Source of the DNA: Micromonospora okii
Lineage (GTDB): Bacteria; Actinomycetota; Actinomycetes; Mycobacteriales; Micromonosporaceae
Length of the DNA: 64,000 bases
Assembly (NCBI RefSeq): GCF_020884795.1
Contig: NZ_BBZF01000015.1
Span: 351,328 to 415,327 of the forward strand
Direction of reading: 5' to 3'
The notes below the pieces were generated by a model. That model was not told where the DNA came from. It saw only the letters and a list, made by a program, of their open reading frames with translations, and did no database searches. Below, piece by piece: positions 50,138-58,536 of the stretch. Each line of letters starts with the position of its first letter. Position 1 is the stretch's first letter. Both the position numbers and the translations under genes were made by a program.

Positions 50138-53100
50138 TCACCGGAAGTCGCGGGAGGCGGGGGCGACCGGCGGGTCGATCGGGTCGAGCCGGTCGGCGAC
50201 GAGGTTGGTCACCCCCTCGTGCCGCTGCAACCGGCCGCGCACCACCAGCGCGGCGCTGCTGCGCGCCACCCGCCGGTGGCGCTGCCACAGCCCCGGCGAG
50301 CAGGTGACGTTGAGCATCCCGGTCTCGTCCTCCAGGTTGAGGAAGGTCACCCCGCCGGCGGTGCCCGGCCGCTGCCGGTGGGTGACGATCCCGCCGACCC
50401 GGATCCGCCGACCCGGCTCCACCCCGCCCAGCCGGGCGATCGGCACCGCGCCGAGGGCGTCGAGGCGGTCGCGGAGGAACCGGGCCGGGTGGCTCTCCGG
50501 CGACAGGCCGGTGGCCCAGACGTCGGCCACGAGGCGGTCCACCGCCTCCATCCCGGGCAGGGCCGGCGCGGTCGCGCCGGTCACCGTGCCCGGCAGCCGG
50601 CCCGGCCGGTCCTGGGCCGCCGCCCCCGCCGCCCAGAGCGCCTGCCGCCGGGTCAGCCCGAAGCAGGCGAAGGCGTCCGCGGTGGCCAGCGCCTCGAGCT
50701 GCGCGGCGGTGAGACCGACGCGCCGGGCCAGGTCCGGCATGTCCCGGTACGGCCCGCGCGCCGCCCGCTCCGCCTCGATCCGCTCGGCCACCCCGTCGCC
50801 GAGGGTGCGTACGCCGGACAGCCCGAGCCGGACCGCCGGACCGCCCAGCCCCCAGGAGTGCGGGGCCTCCCCCGGCCCGCTGCCCCACCGGGTCTGCGGC
50901 GTCGACTCCAGCACCGCCTTCGCGCCGCTGGCGTTGACGTCCGGCCGGCGCACCTCGACGCCGTGCCGGCGGGCGTCGTCGACCAGGGTCTGCGGCGCGT
51001 AGAAGCCCATCGGCTGGGCGTTGAGCAGCGCCGCCAGGAACGGACCGGGGTGGTACCGCTTGAGCCACGAGCTGGCGTACACCAGGTAGGCGAAGCTCAT
51101 CGCGTGGCTCTCCGGGAAGCCGTAGCTGGCGAACGCGGTGAGCTTGCGGTAGACGTCGTCGGCCAGCTCGCCGGTGATGCCCCGCTCGGCCATCCCCGCG
51201 TAGAGCCGGTCGGCGAGCTGGGCCATCCGCTCCACCGAGCGCTTCGCCCCCATCGCCCGGCGGAGCTGGTCGGCCCCCGCCGCGTCGAAGCCCGCCAGGT
51301 CGATGGCGAGCTGCATGAGCTGCTCCTGGAACAGCGGCACGCCGAGGGTCTTCTCCAGCGCGTTGCGCATCAGCGGGTGCGGGAACGTCACCGGCTCCTG
51401 GCCGTTGCGACGCCGGATGTACGGGTGCACCGAGCCACCCTGGATCGGGCCGGGCCGGATCAGCGCCACCTCCACCACCAGGTCGTAGAACTCGCGGGGC
51501 TTGAGCCGGGGCAGGGTGGCCATCTGGGCGCGGCTCTCCACCTGGAACACCCCGACCGAGTCGGCCCGGCACAGCATGTCGTACACCTCGGGGTCGTCCA
51601 GCGTCATGTCGCCCAGGTCGAGGGTCTCGCCGATCATGTCGTAGCCGTAGTGCAGGGCGGAGAGCATGCCGAGGCCGAGCAGGTCGAACTTGACCAGGCC
51701 GACGGCGGCGCAGTCGTCCTTGTCCCACTGGAGGACGCTGCGGCCGGGCATCCGGCCCCACTCCACCGGGCAGACCTCGATCACCGGGCGGTCGCAGATC
51801 ACCATGCCGCCGGAGTGGATGCCCAGGTGCCGGGGGAAGGTCTGCAACTCGTCGGCGTACGCGACGACCTGCTCCGGGATGCCCTCGGCGTCGACGGAGG
51901 CGACCGAGCCCCAGCGGTCGATCCGCTTGCTCCAGGCGTCCTGCTGGCCGGGCGAGAAGCCGAACGCCTTCGCCACGTCCCGCACCGCCGACCGGGGCCG
52001 GTACGAGATGACGTTGGCGACCTGGGCGGCATGCTCCCGCCCGTACCGGGCGTAGACGTGCTGGATCACCTCCTCCCGGCGGTCGGACTCGATGTCCACG
52101 TCGATGTCGGGCGGGCCGTCGCGTTCCGGGGCGAGGAAGCGCTCGAAGAGCAGCCGGTGCCGCACGGCGTCCACGTTGGTGATCCGCAGCGCGTAGCAGA
52201 CCGCGGAGTTCGCCGCCGAGCCCCGGCCCTGGCAGTAGATGTCCTCCCGGCGGCAGAAGGCGACGATGTCGTACACCACCAGGAAGTAGCCGGGGAAGCC
52301 CAGCTCCTCGATCATCCGCAGCTCGTGGTCGAGTTGCGCGTACGCCTCCGGGTGCGCCTCGGGCGGCCCGTACCGCTCCCGGGCGCCGTCCATGGTGAGC
52401 CGGCGCAGCCAGCTCATCTCGGTATGCCCGGGCGGCACCGGGTACGCCGGCAGCTTCGGCGCGACCAGCCGCAGGTCGAACGCCAGCTCCGCGCCGAACT
52501 CGGCGGCCCGCGCCACCGCGCCCGGGTACGCGGCGAACCGGGCCGCCATCTCCGCGCCGCCGCGCAGGTGGGCGGTGCCGGCGGCGGGCAGCCAGCCGTC
52601 GATCTCGTCGAGGCTGCGCCGGGCCCGCACCGCCGCCACGGTGGTGGCCAGCCTGCGCCGCCCCGGGGTGGCGTAGTGCACGTTGTTCGTGGCCACCGTG
52701 GGCAGCCCGGCGGCGGCGGCCAGCTCGGCGAGGGCGTCGTTGCGGTCGCCGTCGACCGGGTGGCCGTGGTCGGTCAGCTCCACCGCCACCGTCTCCGCGC
52801 CGAACAGGGCGGTCAGCCGGTCCAGCTCCCGGGCCGCCGCGTCGACCCCCTCGGTGAGCAGCGCCGCCGGCACGTGCCCCTTGCGGCAGCCCGTGAGCAC
52901 CAGCACGTGGTCGCGCAGCTCAGCGGCGACCTCCGCCAGCTCGCCGTAGTCCGGGCGGCCCTTCTCGCCGCCGCGCAGTTGGGCGCGGGCGATGGTGCGG
53001 GCCAGCCGGGCGTACCCCTCGGGGCCGTGGGCCAGGACGAGCAGGTGGGTGCCGCGCGGGTCGGGCTCGCCGCTGCGGGCGGACGCTCCCCGCTTCCCGG

Positions 53101-53560
53101 GGGCACCCGGGCCGGGCGGGCCCAGCGTCAGCTCCGCGCCGACCACGGTGGGCAGCCCCAGCGCGCGGGCCGACTCGGCGAAGCGCACCACCCCGTAGAA
53201 GCCGTCGTGGTCGGTGACGGCGAGCGCGGTGAGCCCCAGCCGGGCCGCCTCCTCGGCCAGCTCCTCGGGGTGGCTGGCCCCGTCGAGGAAGCTGAAGTTG
53301 CTGTGCGCGTGCAGCTCGGCGTACGGCACCGCGCCGTCGCGGCGGGGCACCCCCGGGGCCCGGTACGGCCGCCGGTTGCGGGCCGCGCCGTCGCCCCCGT
53401 CGACGGCGAGCGGGTCCACCACGCGCAGGTGCCGCCCGTCGCCCCGCCCGCCGCCGCCTTGCCCGCCGCCACCCCGTTCGCCACCCCGTTCGCCGCCGCC
53501 CCGCCCGGAGAGCACGTCCTCCAGCTCCGACCAGGGCATCTTCGGGTTACGAAAACTCAC
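50138..53560 (-). CDS. dnaE2: Error-prone DNA polymerase III alpha subunit DnaE2
   Basis: A 1140-residue C-family polymerase of the SOS mutasome. It has an N-terminal block MSFRNPKMPWSELEDVLSGR, then a Gly/Arg-rich insert of about 25 residues. The PHP domain follows with YAELHAHSNFSFLDGASHPE, then the catalytic aspartates in GPPDIDVDIESDRREEVIQ (about residue 485), a helix-hairpin-helix region, and a C-terminal OB fold (RIRVGGIVTHRQRPGTAGGV). It performs translesion synthesis with ImuA'/ImuB. The imuB gene lies just upstream, separated by a 60-bp palindrome. Confidence 0.96.
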   Translation of the reverse strand: MSFRNPKMPWSELEDVLSGRGGGERGGERGGGGQGGGGRGDGRHLRVVDPLAVDGGDGAARNRRPYRAPGVPRRDGAVPYAELHAHSNFSFLDGASHPEELAEEAARLGLTALAVTDHDGFYGVVRFAESARALGLPTVVGAELTLGPPGPGAPGKRGASARSGEPDPRGTHLLVLAHGPEGYARLARTIARAQLRGGEKGRPDYGELAEVAAELRDHVLVLTGCRKGHVPAALLTEGVDAAARELDRLTALFGAETVAVELTDHGHPVDGDRNDALAELAAAAGLPTVATNNVHYATPGRRRLATTVAAVRARRSLDEIDGWLPAAGTAHLRGGAEMAARFAAYPGAVARAAEFGAELAFDLRLVAPKLPAYPVPPGHTEMSWLRRLTMDGARERYGPPEAHPEAYAQLDHELRMIEELGFPGYFLVVYDIVAFCRREDIYCQGRGSAANSAVCYALRITNVDAVRHRLLFERFLAPERDGPPDIDVDIESDRREEVIQHVYARYGREHAAQVANVISYRPRSAVRDVAKAFGFSPGQQDAWSKRIDRWGSVASVDAEGIPEQVVAYADELQTFPRHLGIHSGGMVICDRPVIEVCPVEWGRMPGRSVLQWDKDDCAAVGLVKFDLLGLGMLSALHYGYDMIGETLDLGDMTLDDPEVYDMLCRADSVGVFQVESRAQMATLPRLKPREFYDLVVEVALIRPGPIQGGSVHPYIRRRNGQEPVTFPHPLMRNALEKTLGVPLFQEQLMQLAIDLAGFDAAGADQLRRAMGAKRSVERMAQLADRLYAGMAERGITGELADDVYRKLTAFASYGFPESHAMSFAYLVYASSWLKRYHPGPFLAALLNAQPMGFYAPQTLVDDARRHGVEVRRPDVNASGAKAVLESTPQTRWGSGPGEAPHSWGLGGPAVRLGLSGVRTLGDGVAERIEAERAARGPYRDMPDLARRVGLTAAQLEALATADAFACFGLTRRQALWAAGAAAQDRPGRLPGTVTGATAPALPGMEAVDRLVADVWATGLSPESHPARFLRDRLDALGAVPIARLGGVEPGRRIRVGGIVTHRQRPGTAGGVTFLNLEDETGMLNVTCSPGLWQRHRRVARSSAALVVRGRLQRHEGVTNLVADRLDPIDPPVAPASRDFR

Positions 53561-53589
53561 CGGACGCCCCCTCGCCCGGCCCGTGCGGA

Positions 53590-53649
53590 GATCTTGGTAG
53601 CTTTCGGCCCCTCCAGGGGCCCCTGGAGGGGCCGAAAGCTACCAAGATC
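53590..53649. repeat. Perfect 60-bp palindrome between imuB and dnaE2
   Basis: Each half is 30 bp, starting GATCTTGGTAGCTTTCGGCC and continuing CCTCCAGGGG, with no central loop and no mismatch. It lies in the 102-bp gap between imuB and dnaE2. It can form a very stable cruciform or RNA hairpin, and could attenuate or punctuate transcription. Confidence 0.9.
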
Positions 53650-53662
53650 CGTCGAGGTGTCG

Positions 53663-55360
53663 TCAGTCATAGATCGCCTCGACCAGCCACCGACCGGCCT
53701 CGACCGCCAGGAGGAGGGCGGCGCCGTCGGCCAGGCAGACCTGGAACCGGGCCCGGCGGCGGGCCTCGGCCGGCGCCCACCAACGCTCGTCGACCGGCCA
53801 CGGGCCAGCCCACCCGACGATCTCCACCGGCCTGGCCGCGCCCACGACCAGCCGCGCCGGGGCGGCGGTGAGCTGGAGCCGGGCGCTGACCCCGACCGGC
53901 TCGCCGGCGGCGTCGTGCACGGTCGCGGCGAGCGGCGCGGGGAGCACCACGGCCGGCGCGGGCGGCGGAATCCGCCCCGGCCAGGGCGGCTCCCCGGACC
54001 GCGCCACCCCACCCGACCGGGCGACGCCGCCCGCCCGGCTCCCTCCATCGGCCCGGACGGCGCGGGCAGGAGCGGCAGCGTGGGCAGGACCGGCGGTGAG
54101 GGTCGGTTCGAGCGGCCAGGCCGGTGGGCCGGGGCGGGCGGGCAGCCGCTCGTCGCCCCACGGCACCAGTCGCACCTGGTCGGCCGGGGACCGCCCGCCG
54201 CCGAGCACCGCCGTCACCACCGCCTCGGGGCCGAGGATGCCCTGCACCCGGCTGAGCGCCCGGTGCGCCCGCTCCCGCTCCTCACCCGTCTCCCCCCACA
54301 GCCCGGGTTGCAGGCCGCCCCGGGCGAGCACCCCGTCGGGCACCAGCCGCAGCCGGACGATCCCGGCCGTCGGCCGGGCCGGACGCGCACCGGACCGGCC
54401 GGCGCTGCCGGACAGCCAGCCGTCCAACTGCCAACGCACCCGGTCGGCGATGGCCGCGGCGGTGAGCAGGCCGTCGTGCCGCCACACCCGGTGCAGCTCC
54501 TGGCCGTGCGCGGTGACCGCCTCGATGCCCAGCCGGGTGCAGGCCAGCCCGTGCGCGGCGAGCCGGTCGTGCAGCCGCTCGGCCAGCGCGCGGGCGGCGA
54601 AGGCGGCGGCGTCGACCCGGTCGATCGGCTCGTCGTGGTCGGCGGTGACCGCCAGGTCGACCGGGGGTTGGCGGACGGCCAGCGGCCGGTGGTCCCGGCC
54701 GGCGGCGAGCCGGTGGGCCAGCGCGCCGTCGAACCCGAACCGGGCCAGTACGTCCCCGGCCGGCAGCGCGGCGAAGTCCCCGAGGGTGCGCACGCCGAGC
54801 CGGCGCAGCAGGTCCGCCAGGGCCGGCCGGCCCAGCGCCTCCACGGCGAGGCCGGCCAGGAATCGGGGCGTGTCGCCGGGGGGCACCACCTGCCCGGCAC
54901 GCGCGGCCAGGCCGGCGGCGAACACCCCGTCGGCGATGCCGACCTGGCTCTCCACCGCGCAGGTCTGGGCGACGTGCTCGATGATCTGCTCGGCGGCGGC
55001 CTCCTCGCCGCCGAGGTAGCGGCCCGGCCCCCGGGCGGCCAACGCGCAGGCGCCGGGGCGGACCACCTCGACCCCGGCGGCCAGCTCCTCGACGGCGGCC
55101 ACCACCGGCTCGAACGCCCGGGCGTCGCGCCCCGGGTCGTGGTCGACGACGGTCAGCCCCGGGCAGCGGCCCTGCGCCTCCCGCCTGCGCAGGCCCCGGC
55201 GGACGCCGTCGGCGCGCGCCCGCTCGGAGCAGGCGACCACCCGGTTGGCGTGCAGCACGGCGACCGGCCCGGTGGCCGGCACCCCGTCGACGATCTCGGC
55301 GGCGAGCACCGGCCAGTCCGGGCACCAGAGCAGCAGCGTGCGCGTCGGCGCCCCGGTCAC
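53663..55360 (-). CDS. imuB: ImuB: catalytically inactive Y-family polymerase-like protein
   Basis: 565 residues. The opening TLLLWCPDWPVLAAEIVD lines up with the Y-family DxD region but lacks the catalytic acids. The SLDE motif is replaced as well; GRYLGGEEAAAE is in its place. The body keeps the helix-hairpin-helix region (LRRLGVRTLGDFAALPAGDV) and a little finger. The Pro/Ala-rich C-terminus includes a beta-clamp-binding region candidate. It acts as the hub between the clamp, ImuA' and DnaE2. The GTG at 55360 follows GGGGAGG; a longer N-terminus from 55522 falls in repeats and was rejected. Confidence 0.93.
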   Translation of the reverse strand: MTGAPTRTLLLWCPDWPVLAAEIVDGVPATGPVAVLHANRVVACSERARADGVRRGLRRREAQGRCPGLTVVDHDPGRDARAFEPVVAAVEELAAGVEVVRPGACALAARGPGRYLGGEEAAAEQIIEHVAQTCAVESQVGIADGVFAAGLAARAGQVVPPGDTPRFLAGLAVEALGRPALADLLRRLGVRTLGDFAALPAGDVLARFGFDGALAHRLAAGRDHRPLAVRQPPVDLAVTADHDEPIDRVDAAAFAARALAERLHDRLAAHGLACTRLGIEAVTAHGQELHRVWRHDGLLTAAAIADRVRWQLDGWLSGSAGRSGARPARPTAGIVRLRLVPDGVLARGGLQPGLWGETGEERERAHRALSRVQGILGPEAVVTAVLGGGRSPADQVRLVPWGDERLPARPGPPAWPLEPTLTAGPAHAAAPARAVRADGGSRAGGVARSGGVARSGEPPWPGRIPPPAPAVVLPAPLAATVHDAAGEPVGVSARLQLTAAPARLVVGAARPVEIVGWAGPWPVDERWWAPAEARRRARFQVCLADGAALLLAVEAGRWLVEAIYD

Positions 55361-55555
55361 ACGGGCCTCCCCGCGCGAGCGGTCCCGGCCGGGCAAGGCG
55401 AACCGCGCAGCCCGGCCGGCCGACGCGGGCCGCACAGCCCGGTAACACGGGCCTCCCTGCGCCGAGCGGTCCCAGGAGAGCAAGGCGAGCCCCGTAGTCC
55501 GGCCGGCCGGCGCGAACCGCACAGCGCGGTCACGCGGGCCTCCCCGCGCGGATCG
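55360..55555 (-). repeat. 86-bp tandem repeats carrying ribosome-binding-site-like sequence
   Basis: A unit beginning GGGCCTCC with CACGGG on the plus strand repeats at 55360 and 55446, and partly at 55531, filling most of the imuA'-imuB gap. On the minus strand each ends near GGAGGCCCG(T/C)GTGACC or a close variant, the imuB ribosome-binding site and start. The copies look like duplications of the imuB start region. Confidence 0.7.
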
Positions 55556-55565
55556 TGCACTCCGG

Positions 55566-56366
55566 TCACGCCCGGCCGACCAGGGCGAGCGGGCCGGGGG
55601 CAGCCGGGGCGTCGCGCACCGGCGGGGCGGCCGGTGGCACGGCCCGGAGCCGGCCGGCGGTCGACCGGCCGGTGGCGGAGGCCGCCGGGGCGGCGGGCGA
55701 GCGGGGAATGACCCGGGTGCGCCCGTCGCCGGGCAACCAGACCTTGATCTCCTTGGGTCGGGCGGCGGCGCCGCGCCCCCGGGCGGAGACGGTGACCTCG
55801 CGCCGCCGCAGCCGCCCCCGGCCCTGCCCCAGCCCCTCCCAGACGCCCCGGACCACCTGGAGCGTGACGTCCGCGCCGTCCCAGCGGCCGTACGGGACGA
55901 GCACGCTGCCGCGCTGCCGGGCGCGGGCGGCCAGCCGGCTGGCGACCGAGGCGGAGACCGTGGCCGGCACGGCGGCGACCACCACGTCCACCCCGTCGAT
56001 CAGCGCGGCGACGACGGTCGGCCACTCCGGTCCGGGCTGCGGCACCAGGGCGAGCCGGTCCAGGGCGATCCCGGCCTCGGCGGCGGCCCCCGCGCCGAAC
56101 GTCGGCACCCCCACCACGGCGCACCACGAGCCGGACCGGGACGCCTCGGCGAGCAGCGCCAGCACCAGCGAGGTGCCGCCACTGCGCCAGGGCTGGCCGG
56201 TGGCGACCGCGACCGTGCTGCCCCTGCGCAGCCCCCGGTGGGGCAGCAGCCCGGTCAGCTCGGGGGCGACCGGGAGCGTCCGGTGTCCGCCGGTCGCCTC
56301 CGGCGCGCTCGCCGGACGCACCAGGCCGGCCAGTGCGGCGGTACCGACCACCATGCGGCCCGCCAT
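55566..56366 (-). CDS. imuA': ImuA' mutasome accessory protein
   Basis: A 266-residue RecA-like fold protein without a convincing Walker A motif (the equivalent region reads GLRRGSTVAVATGQPWRSGG). It retains GTSLVLALLAEASRSGSWCA, IALDRLALVPQPGPEW and IDGVDVVVAAVP. It bridges ImuB/DnaE2 to RecA in SOS mutagenesis. The Pro/Ala-rich C-terminus is longer than in mycobacteria. The ATG at 56366 follows GGGGGGTAGG. It lies 77 bp downstream of the HEPN gene and 205 bp upstream of imuB. Confidence 0.9.
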   Translation of the reverse strand: MAGRMVVGTAALAGLVRPASAPEATGGHRTLPVAPELTGLLPHRGLRRGSTVAVATGQPWRSGGTSLVLALLAEASRSGSWCAVVGVPTFGAGAAAEAGIALDRLALVPQPGPEWPTVVAALIDGVDVVVAAVPATVSASVASRLAARARQRGSVLVPYGRWDGADVTLQVVRGVWEGLGQGRGRLRRREVTVSARGRGAAARPKEIKVWLPGDGRTRVIPRSPAAPAASATGRSTAGRLRAVPPAAPPVRDAPAAPGPLALVGRA

Positions 56367-56443
56367 CGGACCTACCCCCCGTCGTGCCTCGTCTGCCGTC
56401 TCTCTGCGCCTGCGTGCCCGGTGCCCGTCGCCGGGCGGCTGGC

Positions 56444-56893
56444 TCAGGCGGCGAGGCCGTCCAGCGGTGGCTGGTGGGCCAACCCGAGGGACGTCTCCAC
56501 CACGGCCACGAACTGCTCGGCGGCCCGGAGCAGGTCGTCGGCCTCGCGGGCGCTGACCACCCGGGGGATGCCGGCCTCGGCGGCGGCGCGCTTGCCGGCG
56601 GCGGCGGCGAAGAACGCCGCCCACTCGTCGAGCTCGGGGGCGACGGTGGAGAGCAGGACCCAGACGCTGGTGATCCGGTGGCGGCGGGTCGGCGCGGGCC
56701 GGGCGCGGGCGGCGAGCAGGGCCGCGGCGGCGCGGAGCGCGGCCAGGTGGGCGGTGGCGTAGCGCAGCCCGTCGGGGCGGGTGCGGGCGGCCTCGACCAG
56801 CCCGTGCCGGGACACCGCGAGAAGCTGGGCCGGGGTGCGGTGCGGCAGCACGTGTGCCGGCACCGTCGGTGGCAGAGCCGGGTTGGTCGGCAT
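56444..56893 (-). CDS. SAV_6107-family HEPN-domain protein
   Basis: A 149-residue helical protein, the first gene of the probable SOS operon. The GLRYATAHLAALRAAAALL region carries R44-Y-A-T-A-H49, matching the R-phi-x3-H motif of HEPN ribonucleases; TSVWVLLSTVAPELDEWAAF, a helical segment, follows. Family members occur next to imuA'/dnaE2 genes in actinobacteria. Whether it cleaves RNA is inference. ATG 56893; the 77-bp gap to imuA' suggests cotranscription. Confidence 0.78.
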   Translation of the reverse strand: MPTNPALPPTVPAHVLPHRTPAQLLAVSRHGLVEAARTRPDGLRYATAHLAALRAAAALLAARARPAPTRRHRITSVWVLLSTVAPELDEWAAFFAAAAGKRAAAEAGIPRVVSAREADDLLRAAEQFVAVVETSLGLAHQPPLDGLAA

Positions 56894-56990
56894 GGGCTGT
56901 CTCCTCCACTCGGGCCGGGACCGGGCGCGGCGGGGCGAGCCGCCGACACGGGCCGGGTCGGGTGGTGCGGAGGAAGACGCACCGGGTGGG

Positions 56991-57033
56991 GCCGGCCGGG
57001 TGTGGACGCTTCCCCACACCACACCCGGCCGGC
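56991..57033 (-). other. GC-rich hairpin in the leader of the HEPN-mutasome operon
   Basis: 15-bp perfect arms GCCGGCCGGGTGTGG / CCACACCCGGCCGGC enclose a 13-nt loop, about 100-140 bp upstream of the HEPN ATG. A smaller hairpin (GGTGCGGC / GCCGCACC) lies at 57128-57150. They may be leader structures. The gap 56894-57388 otherwise holds only the LexA-like sites and two promoters. Confidence 0.55.
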
Positions 57034-57188
57034 GTACCGGCGGGTTCGTCGCCCGCCGCCCGGGGGTCGTGGGCGGCGGGCGACGCTCCTGCCTGACGGG
57101 ACCGGGCTCGCGACTGCCCGGCGCCCAGGTGCGGCCCGCGAAGCCGCACCGCCCGGGGCCGGCGCCGCGAAACACCACCCCGGACTGT

Positions 57189-57225
57189 TGGAACGAGTGT
57201 ACGAGACAATCGTACACTCGTTCTA
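57189..57225 (-). promoter_or_regulatory. Two LexA-type SOS boxes upstream of the mutasome operon
   Basis: TGGAACGAGTGTACGA (57189-57204) and TCGTACACTCGTTCTA (57210-57225) each match 10 of the 12 fixed positions of the actinobacterial LexA consensus TCGAAC-N4-GTTCGA. Together they form a 14-bp-arm inverted repeat with a 5-bp centre, and the box centres are 21 bp apart, about two helical turns. They lie about 300 bp upstream of the HEPN gene and 164 bp upstream of the divergent EamA gene. Confidence 0.65.
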
Positions 57226-57376
57226 ACCACTGCTGACAGTACACCCCCCTCCCGACGAAAACGCAACGTGTGGCGCGCCCCGAGCCGGTCGCGGCGACGG
57301 CGGTCCACCCCGACGACGACCGGGATGCCGGGCGGGTAACGAGCCCAAGCCCTTTCGCTCCTGACCGATCGACGGC

Positions 57377-57382
57377 TAACCT
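57377..57382 (+). promoter_or_regulatory. -10 element of the EamA gene (leaderless)
   Basis: TAACCT lies 6 bp before the GTG start at 57389, the same layout as at murT. Confidence 0.5.
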
Positions 57383-57388
57383 CTGCTC

Positions 57389-58357
57389 GTGACGACTCCC
57401 CGCCCCGCCCTCGGTGTCGCCATGGTGCTCGGCTCGGGAGCCCTGTTCGCCGTCAACGGCACGGTCTCCAAGCTGGTGCTGCGGGCCGGCCTGAACGCCC
57501 CGCAGCTCACCCTGCTGCGCGCCCTCGGCGCCGTCGCCGTCCTGCTGGTGCTGAGCGCCGTGCTGCGCCCGGGCGTACGCCGGCTGCGGATCACCGCCCG
57601 GCAGCTCCCGCTGCTGGTCGGGTACGGCCTGACCGGCTTCTTCCTGGTGCCGATGCTCTACCTCGTCGCCATCTCCCGGCTGCCGGTCGGCATCGGCCTG
57701 CTGTTCGAGTACTCCGCCCCGCTGCTGATCGCCCTCTGGGCCCGGTTCGGCCAGCGGCACCGGGTCCGCCCCCGGCTCTGGGCCGGCCTGGTGTTGAGCC
57801 TCGCCGGGCTGGGCTGCGTGGCCGAGGTGTGGGGCGAGCTGAAGCTGGACGGCCTCGGCGTGCTCGCCGGCCTCGGCGCGGCGGTCTTCCTGGCCTTCTA
57901 CTACGTGCTCGGCGAGCACGGGGTGCGCAGGCGCGACACCCTGTCGCTGTGCACGTGGGCGTTCGGCGCGTCCGCCGTGGCCGGGCTGCTCACCCAGGCG
58001 CTCACCGCCGGCGCCGGGAGCTGGGAGCCGCTGACCGCGAGCACCAACGGCGTGCCGGTCGCCCTGCTCTGCGGGTACGTGGTGCTGCTCGGCGCGGTCG
58101 CGCCGTTCATGCTGGTGGCGGGTGCGATGCGGCACCTGCCGGCGACCAGCGTCGGGATCATCGGCATGGTGGAGCCGGTGCTCGCCGCGGCGGTCGCCTG
58201 GGCGGTCCTCGGCGCCGGCGAGACGCTCAACGCCGCCCAGCTCGGCGGCGGCGCGCTGGTGCTGCTCGGGGTGGCCCTGGCCGAGACGGCCCGGATCACC
58301 GTGCCGAGGACGACCGCCCCGCCCGCGCCCGACGTCGTCGGCGTCACCGCCCGCTGA
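57389..58357 (+). CDS. EamA-family (DMT) transporter
   Basis: A 322-residue drug/metabolite transporter with about ten transmembrane segments in two EamA repeats. The first begins MVLGSGALFAVNGTVSKLVL and the second starts near ALTAGAGSWEPLTASTNGVP, with the conserved ending VGIIGMVEPVLAAAVAWAVL. It likely exports metabolites or amino acids; the substrate is unknown. The GTG at 57389 follows the -10 directly. It is divergent from the SOS operon and may share its control region. Confidence 0.9.
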   Translation: MTTPRPALGVAMVLGSGALFAVNGTVSKLVLRAGLNAPQLTLLRALGAVAVLLVLSAVLRPGVRRLRITARQLPLLVGYGLTGFFLVPMLYLVAISRLPVGIGLLFEYSAPLLIALWARFGQRHRVRPRLWAGLVLSLAGLGCVAEVWGELKLDGLGVLAGLGAAVFLAFYYVLGEHGVRRRDTLSLCTWAFGASAVAGLLTQALTAGAGSWEPLTASTNGVPVALLCGYVVLLGAVAPFMLVAGAMRHLPATSVGIIGMVEPVLAAAVAWAVLGAGETLNAAQLGGGALVLLGVALAETARITVPRTTAPPAPDVVGVTAR

Positions 58358-58536
58358 GGCCACCCGCCCCCAGGTTCGGGTTCGGGACACTTCCTGGACC
58401 GGGCCCCCGGCGGACGGGCATCATTACCCCTCAACACATCGATTCCCGCGCATCGGCGGCTGTCGGGGCGGCGAGGATGACGAGTCGCGCCCACGGCGTC
58501 CCTGCCTGCCGTCGTCCGTCCGTGACGAGGTGGCCC

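Noticed and set aside
50219..55711. Very long plus-strand frame over dnaE2, imuB and imuA'
   Set aside because: Composition is Arg/Gly/Pro/Val-rich with no family motif, and it is antisense to three well-recognised genes. It is an artefact of few stop codons in high-GC DNA.
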